Shown here piece by piece: positions 34,216 to 46,349 of a stretch of 64,000 nucleotides of DNA. The notes below the pieces were generated by a model. It saw only the letters and a list, made by a program, of their open reading frames with translations. It was not told where the DNA came from and did no database searches. The stretch is from positions 14,056,364 to 14,120,363 of the forward strand of contig NC_056762.1 of assembly GCF_018687715.1 (NCBI RefSeq), given 5' to 3'. The DNA comes from Carya illinoinensis (Eukaryota > Streptophyta > Magnoliopsida > Fagales > Juglandaceae). Each line of letters starts with the position of its first letter. The stretch's first letter is position 1. A program made the position numbers and the translations under genes.

Positions 34216-35213
34216 AATGGACGTTGTGGGCAATGAGGAGGCCGTGAGGATGCAACATTGTGGGAGGTTACAGCGTGGACACACATGGCAGTGGGGTTAG
34301 ATAACAACAAATTATTGAAAAGAAAAACAATCTCTCTGAAATCTCTAACCCGATTGTTTAGTCACAAAATCTGTACATGTAAGTCATTGCTTACCACTTC
34401 CCATACATCTCTCTCTTTAATGCTTAGAGTCTTTGGTCGAACGAGAAAAAAGAGGAAGAAAAGTTGAGAGAGAGAGTAGCATCCTAGGCCATCTCTTTTC
34501 CTTTCAAAGCTTTTAGTTACTTCAGTCAGAATTTTCTACTACTAAAAATTAACCACATCTTCAATATCCACTCTCTCACCGTCACCACCATTTTTTTTTT
34601 ATGTGTTTCATGAAACCATTGCATTATACCAAAGAATCACCAGGCACACACACGCGCTCGCACGTGCGCACACACACACAGAGCCCTTTTGATTTAAGAA
34701 CAAGTCAAGCACAAGGCTTCTGGCATGCATGTCCATATATTCTCTGCAGGGGCCCCTCCATCTATATATTTTTTTTCAAAAGCAAACAAATTGGATCCAA
34801 ATGAAAAAGTAAAGTGAAACCCACCGAAAGTATTTCCTCTGTGTTCTTTGGTAATGAGCTAGGGAGTTTACGTATTTAGTATATTCTCCCCAACCAATGT
34901 TGCCTACATTTTGCTAGAGACTGAGGCAAAGTGATAAATAATTTATCTATTTTTTTGGCTATGTAAATTTATATTCATTTAATTCAACACATAATGACTA
35001 TTGAGTAGAATACCACTGAATTTCTTAACAAATCTCATCCCTTCACTTGCGTACGATCATATAAGAGAAGTGATGTCCACCATAGGCACCTGATGATGAT
35101 GATGAAGTATTTGAGAATTATAACCCAACTAGGCAAACGTGCATTGCACATGCTTATGATCTAGTATATATATATGCAGTTTGACCCCCTTACATAGAGG
35201 AACCCAAACAACT
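34216..35213. other. Spacer without a recognised gene
   Basis: Contains a short CA/CG dinucleotide run (34643-34680) and ATATATAT stretches. No coding motif. Confidence 0.45.
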
Positions 35214-36980
35214 TGTTGGTACCTCAGTCAAGTCCCCAAAAACTAAGGTTATCCTCACCTTGGTTCTGCTTGGATCGACCGATTTCCTGAACCCTCTTGC
35301 TTGGTTCTTGTGCATCCATGGCAATGGTGGCAATTTTGGTGAGGTAAGGTTAGGTGTTTAGGCTGGTTTGATGTATGGTAGTGGTGAAAAGGATGAATGA
35401 AAAGCTTGAGTTCCAATGCAAGTGGTGGGCGCACGGCTAGAGGGAATGCACTAGGGTTGGCGCTACTTGTTATTCTCCTAAGGCTTGGTCATGTGATGTG
35501 GCTAGGGTTTGGATGGAAGGAGTGCTAGATTGTAGGAGGGAATCTTGGGGATGAGGGTTTCGGTTATGGCAAGATGAGATGGAGGGATAAGGTGATTGAG
35601 AAATTCTAGGATGTCTCCTAGAATTTAGGGATTAAACTTGGTGAGTAAGACCAATCACCAAAAATGAAGGAAACAGATAAGAAAAGGTAAGTAGGGATCC
35701 TAAAATATAGGAAATCCCTAGAGAGATGGAGGTGGGCGGCTAGGGTTAGGGAAAATGGATGAAGGGTGTTTTGGGAAGTATTGGCCGAAAATGATAAGTG
35801 TATGGGTGATGTGGTGGTCGAATATGGACTACGGGAAACAAGGTGTATGGAAAATGGATTAAAACTATAAAAATATGATGAATACGTTGAGTGATACGAA
35901 GATCACACATGAACAATATGAAGAACACTCAAGAACACGCATGCACCTCTCAACAACACAATGAACAACTCACTCCAATTCACATAAAACACCAAGAACA
36001 ATATGAAGAACACTCAAGAACATGCATGCACCTCTCAAGAACACAATGAACAACTCACTCCGATTCACACAAAACACCAAGAAAAGAAAACCTCATAAAT
36101 TGATAGATTGAATCACACATATTCAATAAATTACAAGGTGATGATTCTCTTCTTGGGATCCACAAATTTCAGCCAAAGAAGCTGAAGTGCAAAAGCACTG
36201 AAGATAATTCCCAAGCACTATGGCTGGTTGCACTATTGTCAAAATGTCCAAAGATTCCTAATGAAATGACTAAGGGTCCTATTTATAGAGTTTACAATTT
36301 GGAAACCCCCAAAAGGTCCCTAGAAAATTAAAATAATTAAATAAAGTAAATAAGATAATAACTAAACAAGTAATTAAATAAAAATAATAAAATAGATAAA
36401 TGGCCCATAGTGGCATGCATGGCCCACGGCTGGGCTAGTCCTGGTCTGGTCCACGACTCATTGCATGTCATTGCATGGTGCCATGCGTTGGTCTAATGGT
36501 GGACACGACATGGCGCTGTGCATGGCCTGCTGATGGTGGGCATGACATGGTGCCAAGCCTAAGCCTAATAGTGGGCACAGGATGATGCCGTGCTACTGCT
36601 GTGGTGCCTAATCAAGTGGCTTGGGCGGTGGTCTTGCATGGCCCGAGGTTGTGGCCTGGGTGATAGGCATGCATGGCCCAGGCTAACGGTTTGGGCACTA
36701 GGGCTGCAAAACACAGGCTGGAGTCATGCACTGAATGTCATGCTTGGTGGGGCATGCCACTAGCCTTGCCTGTAAGGCACGGGCTTGAGTCGTGCGCTAG
36801 ATGGCATGCCTATGAGGGCATACCACTGACCTCACTAAGTAGTGCTGGGGTGTGCATGCATATGCACAGGTGCACGCTCAAGGGCATGCGCAGGCCTGCA
36901 CGCATGGTCTGTGCATGGTCAGTAGCCTCCATGGGTGCCCGCTGCATGTCAAGGCATGAACCAATGCATGCAAGCAGGCT
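35214..36980 (-). repeat. 3' LTR of the RT-less chromovirus
   Basis: The 345 bp nearest 35214 match the 5' LTR fragment. The inner boundary near 36980 is estimated from the end of the integrase frame at 36996. It includes an 85-bp tandem duplication and, at about 36400-36980, a GC-rich stretch crowded with GGCATG and GCATGG words. Confidence 0.65.
35911..36080. repeat. 85-bp tandem duplication in the LTR
   Basis: 35911-35995 and 35996-36080 are the same 85-bp unit with a few substitutions (GAACAATATGAAGAACACTC start). It lies in the LTR part not preserved in the 5' copy. Confidence 0.9.
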
Positions 36981-36995
36981 AGCCATGTGATTGTC

Positions 36996-38981
36996 CTAAC
37001 CCTTCAAGAGTCGTGTCGAGGTGTGGTCCCAAACAATCCTCCTAGGGGTGGTGACATTCCCCCTCCCTTCAAGCACATCCTTGCCCTTAAGGATGAAGTG
37101 TGGATACCTTGACACCATATCATCATAGTCCTCCCAAGATGCCTCCTCTCTTAGCACCCCTTGCCATTGGATCAAGACTTTCCATACTTTCCTCCTTTCC
37201 CTCACTCGGGTCACTACCCTATATTCAAGAACTGCTCTAGGTTGCAAGAGCATCCTTCCCTCATCATCAAAGTTGGGAAGCTCTTCTATTATAAGGCTTG
37301 GGTCCCCAATCCTCTTCTTCAACAATGTCACATGAAATACTGGGTGTAGTTTAGATGATGGAGGAAGTTCCAATCTATAGGCTACCTCCCCCAACCTCTC
37401 CAACACTCTAAAAGGCCCATAGTACTTATTGGAAAGTTTCATACTCATCTTTTTCCTCAAGGTCTTTTGGCCAAATAGTTGTAGCTTTAAGTAGACATAG
37501 TCACCTACCTCAAACATAACCACCCGTCTTCCTTCATCATAATACTTCTTAATTCTCTCTTGAGCTCTCTTGAGCTCCTTCTTGACCTTGACCAAAATCT
37601 CATCTCTAGTTATCAATTCCTTCTCAACCTCATTATTCCTTGCTGTCCCTTGCTCATAGTTCACCAACATGGGTGGTGGCCTCCCATAGACTACTTCAAA
37701 TAGACTTCTTTGAATTGATGCATGAAAAGAAGTATTATACCAATACTTAGCCCATGTAAGGGACTCTCCCCATCTCTTTTGTTCTTCATGGCAATAGCAT
37801 CTCAAATATTGCTCAAGTGTTCAATTGACAACTTCAGTTTGTCCATCGATTTGGGGATGATAGGAAGAACTAGCCTTCAACTTGCTTCCTTGCAACTCAA
37901 ACAATTCCTTCCAAAATGTGCTCATGAATACCCTATCCCGATCAGAGACAATACTTTTGGGAAACTCATGCAATTTCACCACATTATCAATTAAAGCTTT
38001 GGCCACACTCTTGGTCAAGGGAATGAAGTGGGCATATTTACTAAGTCTATCAACCACCACAAAGATCACTTCATAACCCCCACTTGTCAGTAATCTCTCA
38101 CTAAAGTCTATTGACAATTCCTCCCAAATTTTGTTTGGAATTAGCAATGGTTGCAACAACCTGGATGGTGGCCTTGTGTTATACTTGGATTTTTGGCATA
38201 CATCAGACTCGGCTACCATCTTCTTCACTTCCTTCTTGAGTCCCTCCCAATAGAAGAAATACTTCAACCTAATACAGGTTCCTAACCAACTTGAGTGGTC
38301 ACCTTCCTTACTATTATGGAAGTGGTCAAGAATTTCTCTCCTCAAATTCGGCACATTAGGGACATACACATATCCCTTGTAATAGATTATGTCATCCCTC
38401 ACCTTAAAACCTACCAATCCTCCACCTTGGGCGTCACGTAGCTCAATGATCTCCAAGGCCCGTGCATCAATGCGTGTGGCCTCCCTAATCTTGTTGCACA
38501 CTCTCTATTCGGCCCCACTCAAGGCCATCAATTTGGGATCATCTTCCTCATGAGTGGTCCACAAAAGGTAGTTCTCCTCGGATATCAAAGCCTTACAAGG
38601 CTTCTCCTTCTTAGGTACGAATGCTATCCATGTATGCTTCTTAGTCCCAAGCTTGAACTCCATGGTCATCTTTTCATAATCATTCATCAATTTTCCAATG
38701 CTTCTAAGCCAAGCGTTGCCCAACACAACCTCAAGTCCCTCAAATGCTAGGACATACAAATCCGCTACGATTCTCACCCATTGCACATTCATCTTGACCT
38801 CTCTTACAAGTGCTTCATACTTGAGTTTGTCTCCATTTGCAACCTTCACTTCAAAGGGTTCGATTGTACTAGGTTTCAACCCCACCTTGGCCACAACATT
38901 GGCGTTGATGAAGTTATGGGTAGACCCATTATCCACCAACAAGGATACCTCAATCTTCCCAATCCACGCCATAACCCTCAT
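36996..38981 (-). pseudogene. Protease fused to integrase-chromodomain, RT absent
   Basis: One minus-strand frame from 38981 to 36996 is interrupted only by TAG at 38505-38507 and TGA at 37818-37820. 38981-38505 is the protease (LLVDNGSTHNFI, with D-N-G where D-S/T-G is usual). It runs straight into a zinc-binding segment in which one Cys is Ser (AESDVCQKSK), the integrase core (LSIDFSE, KSIVSDRDRVFMS, YHPQIDGQTE) and, after the second stop, the C-terminus (YYGPFRVLERLGEVAYRLEL) and a chromodomain (VWKVLIQWQG, EEASWEDYDD). The about 450 residues of RT and RNase H expected here are missing. It is either an internal deletion or a non-autonomous lineage. Confidence 0.85.
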
Positions 38982-39067
38982 GAAAGTGGGTTATTGGACT
39001 CTCGACATGGCATTCAGTGAGATCTCGGCATCTTCACTAACCTCACTAGGTTCGGCCTCTTTATTCT

Positions 39068-40475
39068 CTAACTCATGGTTGGAAGACTCATCATGCTCAT
39101 CATCCTCAAGTAGCACATACACTTTGGCTGACTTGCATGTGTGCTCTCTACTCCACTTCTCTCCACACTTGAAGCATAAACCCTTCTTGATTCTCTCTGA
39201 ACTTCCTCTCTTGACAACTTCTTCATCTCATTCGTCTTAGGCTTGGAAGTCCCCTCATTCACATCTCTACGTTTCCAAGGATTTTTGGTTTGCAATGATG
39301 TAGTGAATTTTCTCCCCACATCCTTGGATTGGCGCCTATCATAGGAGGAACTCTCCTCCAATATCTCAGCCATCCTCATGACCTCTTGGATCTTGGTGTG
39401 CTTCTTCAATTTGATTTCCTTGGCTATCCAAGGCTTCAATTCGTCAATGAACATCCCAACAAGGGCCTCCTTGGACCAACCTCTAACAAGTGTCTGAAGT
39501 TGTCGAAACTCATCTACATATTCCTTCACCTTGCCATCTTGTTTTGACTTGGCAAGTTGACCATGATGGTTAATGGTTGGGGATGGTCCAAATTGAAGGA
39601 GAAACTCCTTCTCAAAGGCCATCCATCCCAATCTTCATCTCTCCTTGGCATATTAGTCTCTTAGCCATCTCTACCACTTACTTGCTTTGCCCTTTAGGTA
39701 GAAACACACCATAGGCACTCTCTCACTTCTTGGCACCTCATAAGTATGGACATAATGATCCAGCTCATCAAGCCACTCATATAGATCTCCCCCATTGAAC
39801 TTAGGGAAGTCCACCTTTAGCCTCTTAGGTCCCTGGTTATAAGCCCAGTTTCCACCTCTATCTTCATGGTAATCATCACCATTTCTTCTACCATGATGTC
39901 TTCTATCCCTCTCATGGTCATGGTGTCTTCTCTCAAATCGGTTGTCATGGCCCAAAGGCCTCTCTTTTTCATGCTCATTCTCGGCCTCCAAGTCATCATC
40001 ACGTTTTGGCTAGTCATACCTCTCCCCTTGACGCATCTCTCTTATTCTCGAACTTCTATGGTGATTACCATCTTGGATCCATCTTTCCACCACAATACGA
40101 TCATTCTCAATACGACCGCCTCTTCTCATTTCAACTTTAGGTGGCTAATGCATAGACTCGGTCACACTTGTCTCTACACCATTGACAAATTATCTTGTCT
40201 TTGTCCATTAGTCTCATTACATTTCCCTTGGCCGTCAACAAGTCTCCTCTCCAATCTTTCTATGCTCTCGTGAGTCTCTCTCCTCATGGTATCCATGGAT
40301 CTCCTATTTTCCTTACTTTCCCAAGTAGTGACATTCAAGCCATCCTTAGTTCGACCATAGTAGTGTTGACCTCACTAAAAATGTCCATGACTTTGGAAGT
40401 ATGCCCTTCAAGCATCTCTATATGTTCCTAGTTGAAACTTTTATTCCCTTTAGCTCCTAGATTGCTCCCGGACAT
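39068..40475 (-). pseudogene. Gag of the RT-less chromovirus, broken
   Basis: The likely start is the ATG at 40475 (MSGSNLGAKGNK), followed by several stops. 39991-39671 has an Arg/His/Glu-rich stretch and the start of the retrotransposon Gag fold (LKVDFPKFNGGDLYEWLDEL). 39631-39068 continues it (FEKEFLLQFGPS, VKEYVDEFRQLQTLVRGW). After a frameshift near 39200 a CCHC knuckle CFKCGEKWSREHTC is readable at about 39176-39131. Confidence 0.8.
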
Positions 40476-40915
40476 GGTGCTTGCAAACTATCTTGCGAAC
40501 TAAAAATTTCTATTTGGTGGTGCTTGGACAACAACTTGGACTCTCTTTGGACAGTAGAATAGGCCTCAAAAGTCCAACCTTGAGTTGCCCACCTTTGTGG
40601 ATGGAAAATCCCTCTTGCACAAGCACGAGTCTAACCACGGGTCCTCCACCTTCAAGGGTGGTTGACCCCTTCAAGTCACACTACCCCAACCTCCTCCTCA
40701 ACCCCCAAACGTCAATATCAAATTCACAATTAATAAAAAGTAAACAATGTTGAGGTCCTCTGTGGACCTCTCAATCAAATTCACAAGGATTGAGTTAACA
40801 ATTCGTTTACCTCTTGGAGAAGTGAAAACTTCTCAATAACACCAAGCAAGAATCTCCTCTCAATGAAACGGATCTAGCCTTCTAAAGAGGCTCTCAATGA
40901 AAGCACCAATTTAGT

Positions 40916-41258
40916 GTTAGGTATCTCGGTCAAGTCTCCAAACACTAAGGTTGTCCTCGCCTTGGTTCTCCTTGGATTGACCGATTGCCTAAGCCCTCTT
41001 GCTTGGTTCTTGTGCAACCATGACAATGGTGGAAATTTTGGTGAGGTGAGGTTAGGTGTTTAGGCTGGTTTGATGTATGTTAGTGGTGAAAAGGATGAAT
41101 GAAAAGCTTGAGTTCCAATGCAAGTGGTGGGTGCATGGCTAGAGGGAATGCACTAGGGTGTGTGCCACTTGGTATTCTCCTAAGGCTTGGTCGTGTGATA
41201 TGGCTAGGGTTTGGATGGAAGAATGAGTGCTAGATTGTAGGAGGGAATCTTGGGGATG
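40916..41258 (-). repeat. Truncated 5' LTR of the RT-less chromovirus
   Basis: Matches 35214-35560. It breaks off within a hairpin at 41249-41278 (CTTGGGGATG and CATCCCCAAG) that is followed by a second copy (41279-41298) of the 20-bp word at 41215-41234. Confidence 0.8.
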
Positions 41259-43080
41259 AGGGGTTGACCATCCCCAAGATGGAAGAATGAGTGCTAGAGC
41301 TTCCCAGTCTTGACCATCCTCTACAGTCGTAGCCCTTCTTTTCCTTGTTGTGTACTTTCTTGGGGCCATGTTGGTAGTGAATGCCACATGAACCCTTTGT
41401 AAATTGTAGATGAATTAATCAATAAAGACATGTATCTTTCTCTTATGCCCTGACTTCCTTCCCACGCTTTGACTTATCCACTCACACTGTTTGGCTGCTG
41501 TTTACTTGTAGTACTTTCTTTTCCGAGATGACGCTTTGAATTTTGCTCTTCTATTGTTATTTTTGTACCTATCCTTTAGCCTTCCTGAGGGAGTGAGTTA
41601 ATGGCTGGCATTTCTTCTGTGGATTCAGAGGGATTTCGAACGGTCAGTCATTCATTGCTCATCCGTTGGTTGTCCTGCCTTTATGGTGTAGGTGTCATTT
41701 CCTCATGCGTGCCACGAAATTTGCGCTGGAGGTTTCTTGTGAGATTTGGGCCTGATCTAATAGAGCCCTTCGACGTGCATATACTCTGAACATCAGGATG
41801 CGAACCGTCATTCCCAGCCTATATATAGGCCTTTCCCCCTTCATCACCTCCCACCAAGTCTTCCCTCCTGCTTTCTCAAGCATTATGAAATCCTGCTTTC
41901 TTTCCTTCCCCATTGCACTCATACTAGTTATTCTTAACTTCGATGGATACCCTAGCTCAGGGTTGGCTTGGTGATGCCAAGTCCTGTAATGAGTTCTTAT
42001 GGAGACATGCGTGTGGCGGCCTCCTTGAGGCTCCCACAAATGCCCCTCTAGAAGTTTTTCTATTCTCCATTATCTGGAGATGTCTTGAAAAGATGGCATG
42101 TCCTCAGCTTTGTGGGACAGTCGCTCAGTGGATCCCTCTGCCTCAAAACTCCTCGTGTAGTTTGCAGTTCGTCCTTACATCCCTGGCAGCCCCCGCATCC
42201 AAAAAGAGCGGGGCTTCCTTCCTTGGCTAGATTATCCAAGGAGATTTCTAACATCTTGGGCTTGCTCAGGCTCGATCACTTCCTCCTCGGCTCAGGGAGG
42301 AGTAGGAGTAGGAGAAGGGTCTACGACGGGAGGGACAGCGGAGGGTCTCTCCTTCAACTCAAGCTCTTCGAGGAGTCCATAGAGCTTGGGCTGACCATGC
42401 CCCCCTTTCGAGTCGATTCCTCTCCCGCTTCCCAACCTCGCCTCTACACTTATGGGATGGAGTCTCTTTAGGGTTGTTGTTCAAATCCTGGGAGCCACTG
42501 TCCCTTTTCGCCATTGGCACTGTACCCCGCCAGGCCCGACTTGGGCTTTCAAACTGTTCTTTCTCTTTTGTATCTCTTTGCATCATTTCTCACTATTGTG
42601 TCATATTCTCTTGGTTGTAATTGTCTTGGTAGTTGATGAAGAAATTTCTCTCCTTTATGCCTTTCTGTTAAGTTCCCTTTACTTTTGATGCTTTTACTTG
42701 CAATGCTTTTCATTATGCACGCCTTTCACGAGCAACAATGTATTGTTGTTTGCTCACATCGTAATGAGTTGATGATGATTATCCTACGGGTACCCCGCCA
42801 GGCATAACTAACCTTATGCTCTTGCCGACACCTGAGGCTATTTGTAGTGCAACCGACTTGCGATCTGGCACATAAGGTCCCCATCTTGCTTGAATTACCC
42901 TGCATAGTTGAAGTCACAATGGAAATTCCCTCGATGCGTTGTCTTGTTGACTTGGCATTTTTTCGGTAGATGCCCGAGCAGCATGTAAGCCAAACCTGAC
43001 CAAGTTTGCTGCAAAAGTCAATGCGCAGGTGTATACATGTAATTTTAACTTGACCATCACCGACCTGTCTTGCCGACTCG
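41259..43080. other. Unassigned region with a promoter-like palindrome
   Basis: No recognised coding motif. A basic minus-strand ORF (41387-41139, start MAFTTNMAPRKYTTRKRR) and a plus-strand ORF at 42085-42471 have no family I know. A TATA-like palindrome lies at 41817-41830. Composition and the repeats that follow suggest the LTR or untranslated part of another retroelement. Confidence 0.3.
41817..41830 (+). promoter_or_regulatory. Candidate TATA palindrome
   Basis: GCCTATATATAGGC is a perfect 14-bp palindrome containing TATATATA. About 35 bp downstream begins a CT-rich leader-like stretch, as in many plant LTR promoters. No transcript evidence. Confidence 0.35.
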
Positions 43081-43179
43081 GCGTGGTGGGACTTCAGAGC
43101 CTCTGTAGGGTTGAGTTTGTCTTCGGACTGTCAGAATTCCTCCGAGAGAGGAGCATATTTACTCTCTCGGGGAACTTGC

Positions 43180-43640
43180 ACGTGTTGGGGAGCCTTCGTT
43201 CATTCTCTTATGAGAGCTTTCCCACACTAAGTGATTTCCTTGGGGAAGGCCTGTCGTTCCCTTAGGGTAGCCTTCGATCATTCCCTTACAGGAGCTTTCC
43301 TGTGCCTGGAAGGATTCCCCCTTAGGAGAGGATCGTCATCCTCTCAGGAGAGCTTTCTTACGCTTGGGAACTTTCCCGCCTGAGGAGTATTTCCTCAAGG
43401 GAGGTTCGACATTCTTTCAGGGGAGCCTTCGTTTATACTGTACTGGAGCTTTCTTGCGCGAGGTGGATCCTTGGGGTAGCCTTTGTTCATTCCCTCTAGG
43501 GAGCTTTCCCATGCTAGATGGTTCCTCGGGGGAGCTTTCCCACGGTAGGTGGTTCCTCGTGGGAGCTTTCCCGCACTAGGTGATTCCTTGGGAGAGGTTC
43601 GACATTCACTCAGGAGAGCCTTTGTTCATTCCCTTACTTT
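43180..43640. repeat. Imperfect tandem repeats, GGGAGCTTTCCC type
   Basis: A word close to GGAGCTTTCCCGCACTAGG recurs at least seven times, interleaved with GAGCCTTCGTTCATTCCCTTA and GGTTCGACATTC. Spacing varies from about 30 to 60 bp. Such arrays occur near LTRs of Tat-type gypsy elements, which is a suggestion only. Confidence 0.6.
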
Positions 43641-44832
43641 ATACTAAAAATTCCAACTAGAAAACATTCTCAGATTACAAATCCGGAGAGCATTTGAGGC
43701 ATGAACCATTCCTGAGTTTTCACATCATTTCGAAGCCAGTTTTCTAACAATGAAGCTACACAATCCGCAAATCATTGATCCAAAGCAAATTCACTCACCC
43801 TCCAAAAACCACTTTCTTTTTCATTAAAAAAAATGGGAAAGAAAAAGATTGACCTTTTAGGAACTGGTGATGAGCTGAGATGCAAATAGATCAGATGGGT
43901 ATGAGAATTAGCAATGGTGGAATCGGGTGAGAACGAGGTGAGGAAGAGATGAAAGAGAAGACGAGATGGGTTTGTAAGAAAGGTTTAGGGGAAGGAAATA
44001 GTAGAGGGTACCGTAGTGGTCTGAAGAGCCATCAAAGGAAATGAGAGGAGCACAATGCAATTTACACGGATCTTCCTTTACTATTTTTCGAACTCGAGAG
44101 AGGAGCAGAGAGGGAGAGAATCAGAGGGAAATGGATTCTAAGCTTCATGGTCTGAAAACGAGACGATGAAAGGGGCTAAAGTTAAAACAATGCATATAGC
44201 ATTTTTGCCACATCAGCAACTGTTTGCATTAGGCAACTGCATTATGCATTTTTTATTCACTCTTAGAATTTATAAAAAATTAAGCCCTTTTCGCTATGTC
44301 TCTATTCCCGTACGTATTATGTATTGAGGATTTAGAATGTGTTTTGATAGTGGAGTGATATATTATTATTTAATATTTTATTATTACTTTTTATCTACTT
44401 TTTTATTACTATTTAATATTTTTTTTATTAATTTTTTAACAATTTTTTATTACTATCCATAAATTTCTTGATACCATCTCATCATTCGTACAACGATTTT
44501 TGTGAAAGTATCATTACTTTATTGCCTTTTTCTTATGATCTATAGCAGATTATATCTTGGACTTGAGCTAGAGTACTTATTTTAGTTTAACCCTATTGGA
44601 CGTTATCATACTGGAGCTGCTCACATTCGGTTGTTTAAATTGGGTCTGTTTAGTAGTACTGTATATAATTTTAGTTTATAAAATCTATATTTTACAAAAA
44701 ATAATTATGGAATCAATCAATAGTAATTTTATAATCATATTTCGGTCGTACATGCGAGGCATGTTTTCCTAATTGAAAGAGAAGGAGATAATAGCACAAA
44801 ATGATTAAAAAAAGAAAAAAAAAAAAAAAAGA

Positions 44833-45018
44833 GAATTGTTATAAATATAAAGAGATTACACAAAAGTAAATCCACAAATTAAGATAGCTTCACGTGAAAT
44901 GTTAGATCTATTTTATATTAAAAGTAACTTTATAATATGACGTATTGCATCAAGCCACGTCAATTTGTAGATTTATTTTTGTGCAATTTTTTTGTGGTTA
45001 AAGTATTTAATTCTCGTA
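44833..45018. mobile_element. Candidate miniature inverted-repeat element
   Basis: The two ends are imperfect inverted repeats (GAGAATTGTTATAAATATAA with the complement of the right end GAGAATTAAATACTTTAACC). An inner pair CACAAAAGTAAATCCACAAATT and AATTTGTAGATTTATTTTTGTG strengthens the fold. No target duplication was defined. Confidence 0.45.
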
Positions 45019-45102
45019 AAAAATGTATTAATTACATATAAAATAAAGAGCAAAAGAATGTCAATATTTATAAAATTGAATTTATTTTTAATTAATTTAC
45101 AT

Positions 45103-45154
45103 AATTAGGTTGGTTGATTGAATTTATTAATTAGGTTGGTTGATTGAATTTATT
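45103..45154. repeat. 26-bp perfect tandem duplication
   Basis: Two identical 26-bp units at 45103-45128 and 45129-45154, containing TTAGGTTGGTTGATTG. Confidence 0.95.
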
Positions 45155-46349
45155 TAGATTATGCAAAAATATTATGTTCTGGGATATTTAATTTAGATTC
45201 AAATTACAAAAGGGAAAAAAAATGGATAGAGAAGTAATAATAAAGAAAATGTAAGGATATTATTATCCTTAATAATTTGTAAGGTGAAATATGTATGATT
45301 AAGTAAGGAGAAATGTTACTGCAGATTATATCAAAATAAATTTATAAAATAATATAATTTTATATTTGATTCATTAAATATAATTTATGATAAAAATAAT
45401 TTTATAATCTAATATACCAAGCCACTTTTAACTCTCTTTGTCACGTCTCTTTCTCATCACCTATATGAACTAGTTTTATATTTAGATATTAAGAAACTGC
45501 AGTACTGATAAATATAAATCCTTTTTTCATATTTTAATTATACCAAGTCTGAGAGCATCATTACCAAGTTATATGGGATCGATGGAGCTTTGTAAGTTAT
45601 AATTAGCATATATAATTCAAAAGAATTGAAGGTTTATGCATTATATGTTCTAAGTTTAGTAATTTTTTAGGAGCAGTGCTTATTATGCTATATATCTAAA
45701 TTTGTCTGCTTGGTGTATTCTTAGTATAAATTGTACTCTCTTTTTTTTTTAATGTTTTTAAATATTAAAAAAAATTATTATTTACCAATAAGTACATACG
45801 TACCCATGAAAACAAATACAAATACAGATTAATTAATGTTTATTAAGATAGCAGCATGCTTATAGAAGGTTTAGAGAACCGGTTTGGCAGAGCGCACTCC
45901 TACGTACATTAATCAGCATTTTACTTCTTTTTTCGGGATCAACAGCAATATTTTACTTCTTAAACAATTATTATTTGATAATATCCCATATAAGTACAGG
46001 CATTAATTAATATTTGATCCACATATGGTACCTTAATTAATGTTACTTGTAGGGGTGTACAACAAATCGATAAACTGGTCGTGATTGATACAGACCGGCC
46101 GCTGGAGTCAGAAATCGGCTGAAACTGTCAGGAAATCAGTCAGCGGGCTGCAGAAAATAAACAAAACCGACGTTCATTAGTTCGGTCGCGGTTTGAGGTC
46201 CGCTCAAACAGCTGAACTGGCCCAAAAACTGCTTGGTAATCTCTCTCTCTCTCACCCTCCCCCACCGTGCATTGTATCTGCTTGCAATTCAACAGCATTT
46301 TACTTCTTTTCTTGGATCAACAGCATTTCACTTTTTGGACAGCATTTCC

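Larger units (their letters stand above)
35214..41258 (-). mobile_element. Chromovirus (Ty3/gypsy) with RT and RNase H deleted
   Basis: Minus-strand element. The 3' LTR (35214 to about 36980) and a truncated 5' LTR (40916-41258) share about 345 bp starting TGTTGGTACC and TGTTAGGTATC on the plus strand. Inside, Gag starts at 40475, and a zinc knuckle (about 39176-39131), protease, integrase and chromodomain (38981-36996) follow. No RT or RNase H lies between protease and integrase. Next to the 5' LTR a TTGGTGCTTTCATTGAGAGC stretch is in the primer-binding position. The outer part of the 5' LTR is missing. Confidence 0.85.
43641..46349. other. A+T-rich region with miniature elements
   Basis: No gene. 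Candidate miniature elements: about 44335-44465 (TTTTGATAGTGGAGTG type), about 44833-45018 (ends GAGAATTGTTATAAATA and AAAGTATTTAATTCTC) and about 45308-45510 (GTTACTGCAG and CTGCAGTACTGAT ends). A perfect 26-bp tandem duplication lies at 45103-45154. 46053 begins GGGGTGTACA, a common plant transposon end, but no partner end was found. Confidence 0.45.

Noticed and set aside
41139..41387. Basic ORF starting MAFTTNMAPRKYTTRKRR
   Set aside because: The start resembles a nuclear or Gag-like protein, but the rest overlaps the broken LTR and shows no domain.
43180..43640. CRISPR-like array
   Set aside because: Repeats are imperfect, spacing is irregular, and the DNA is plant nuclear.
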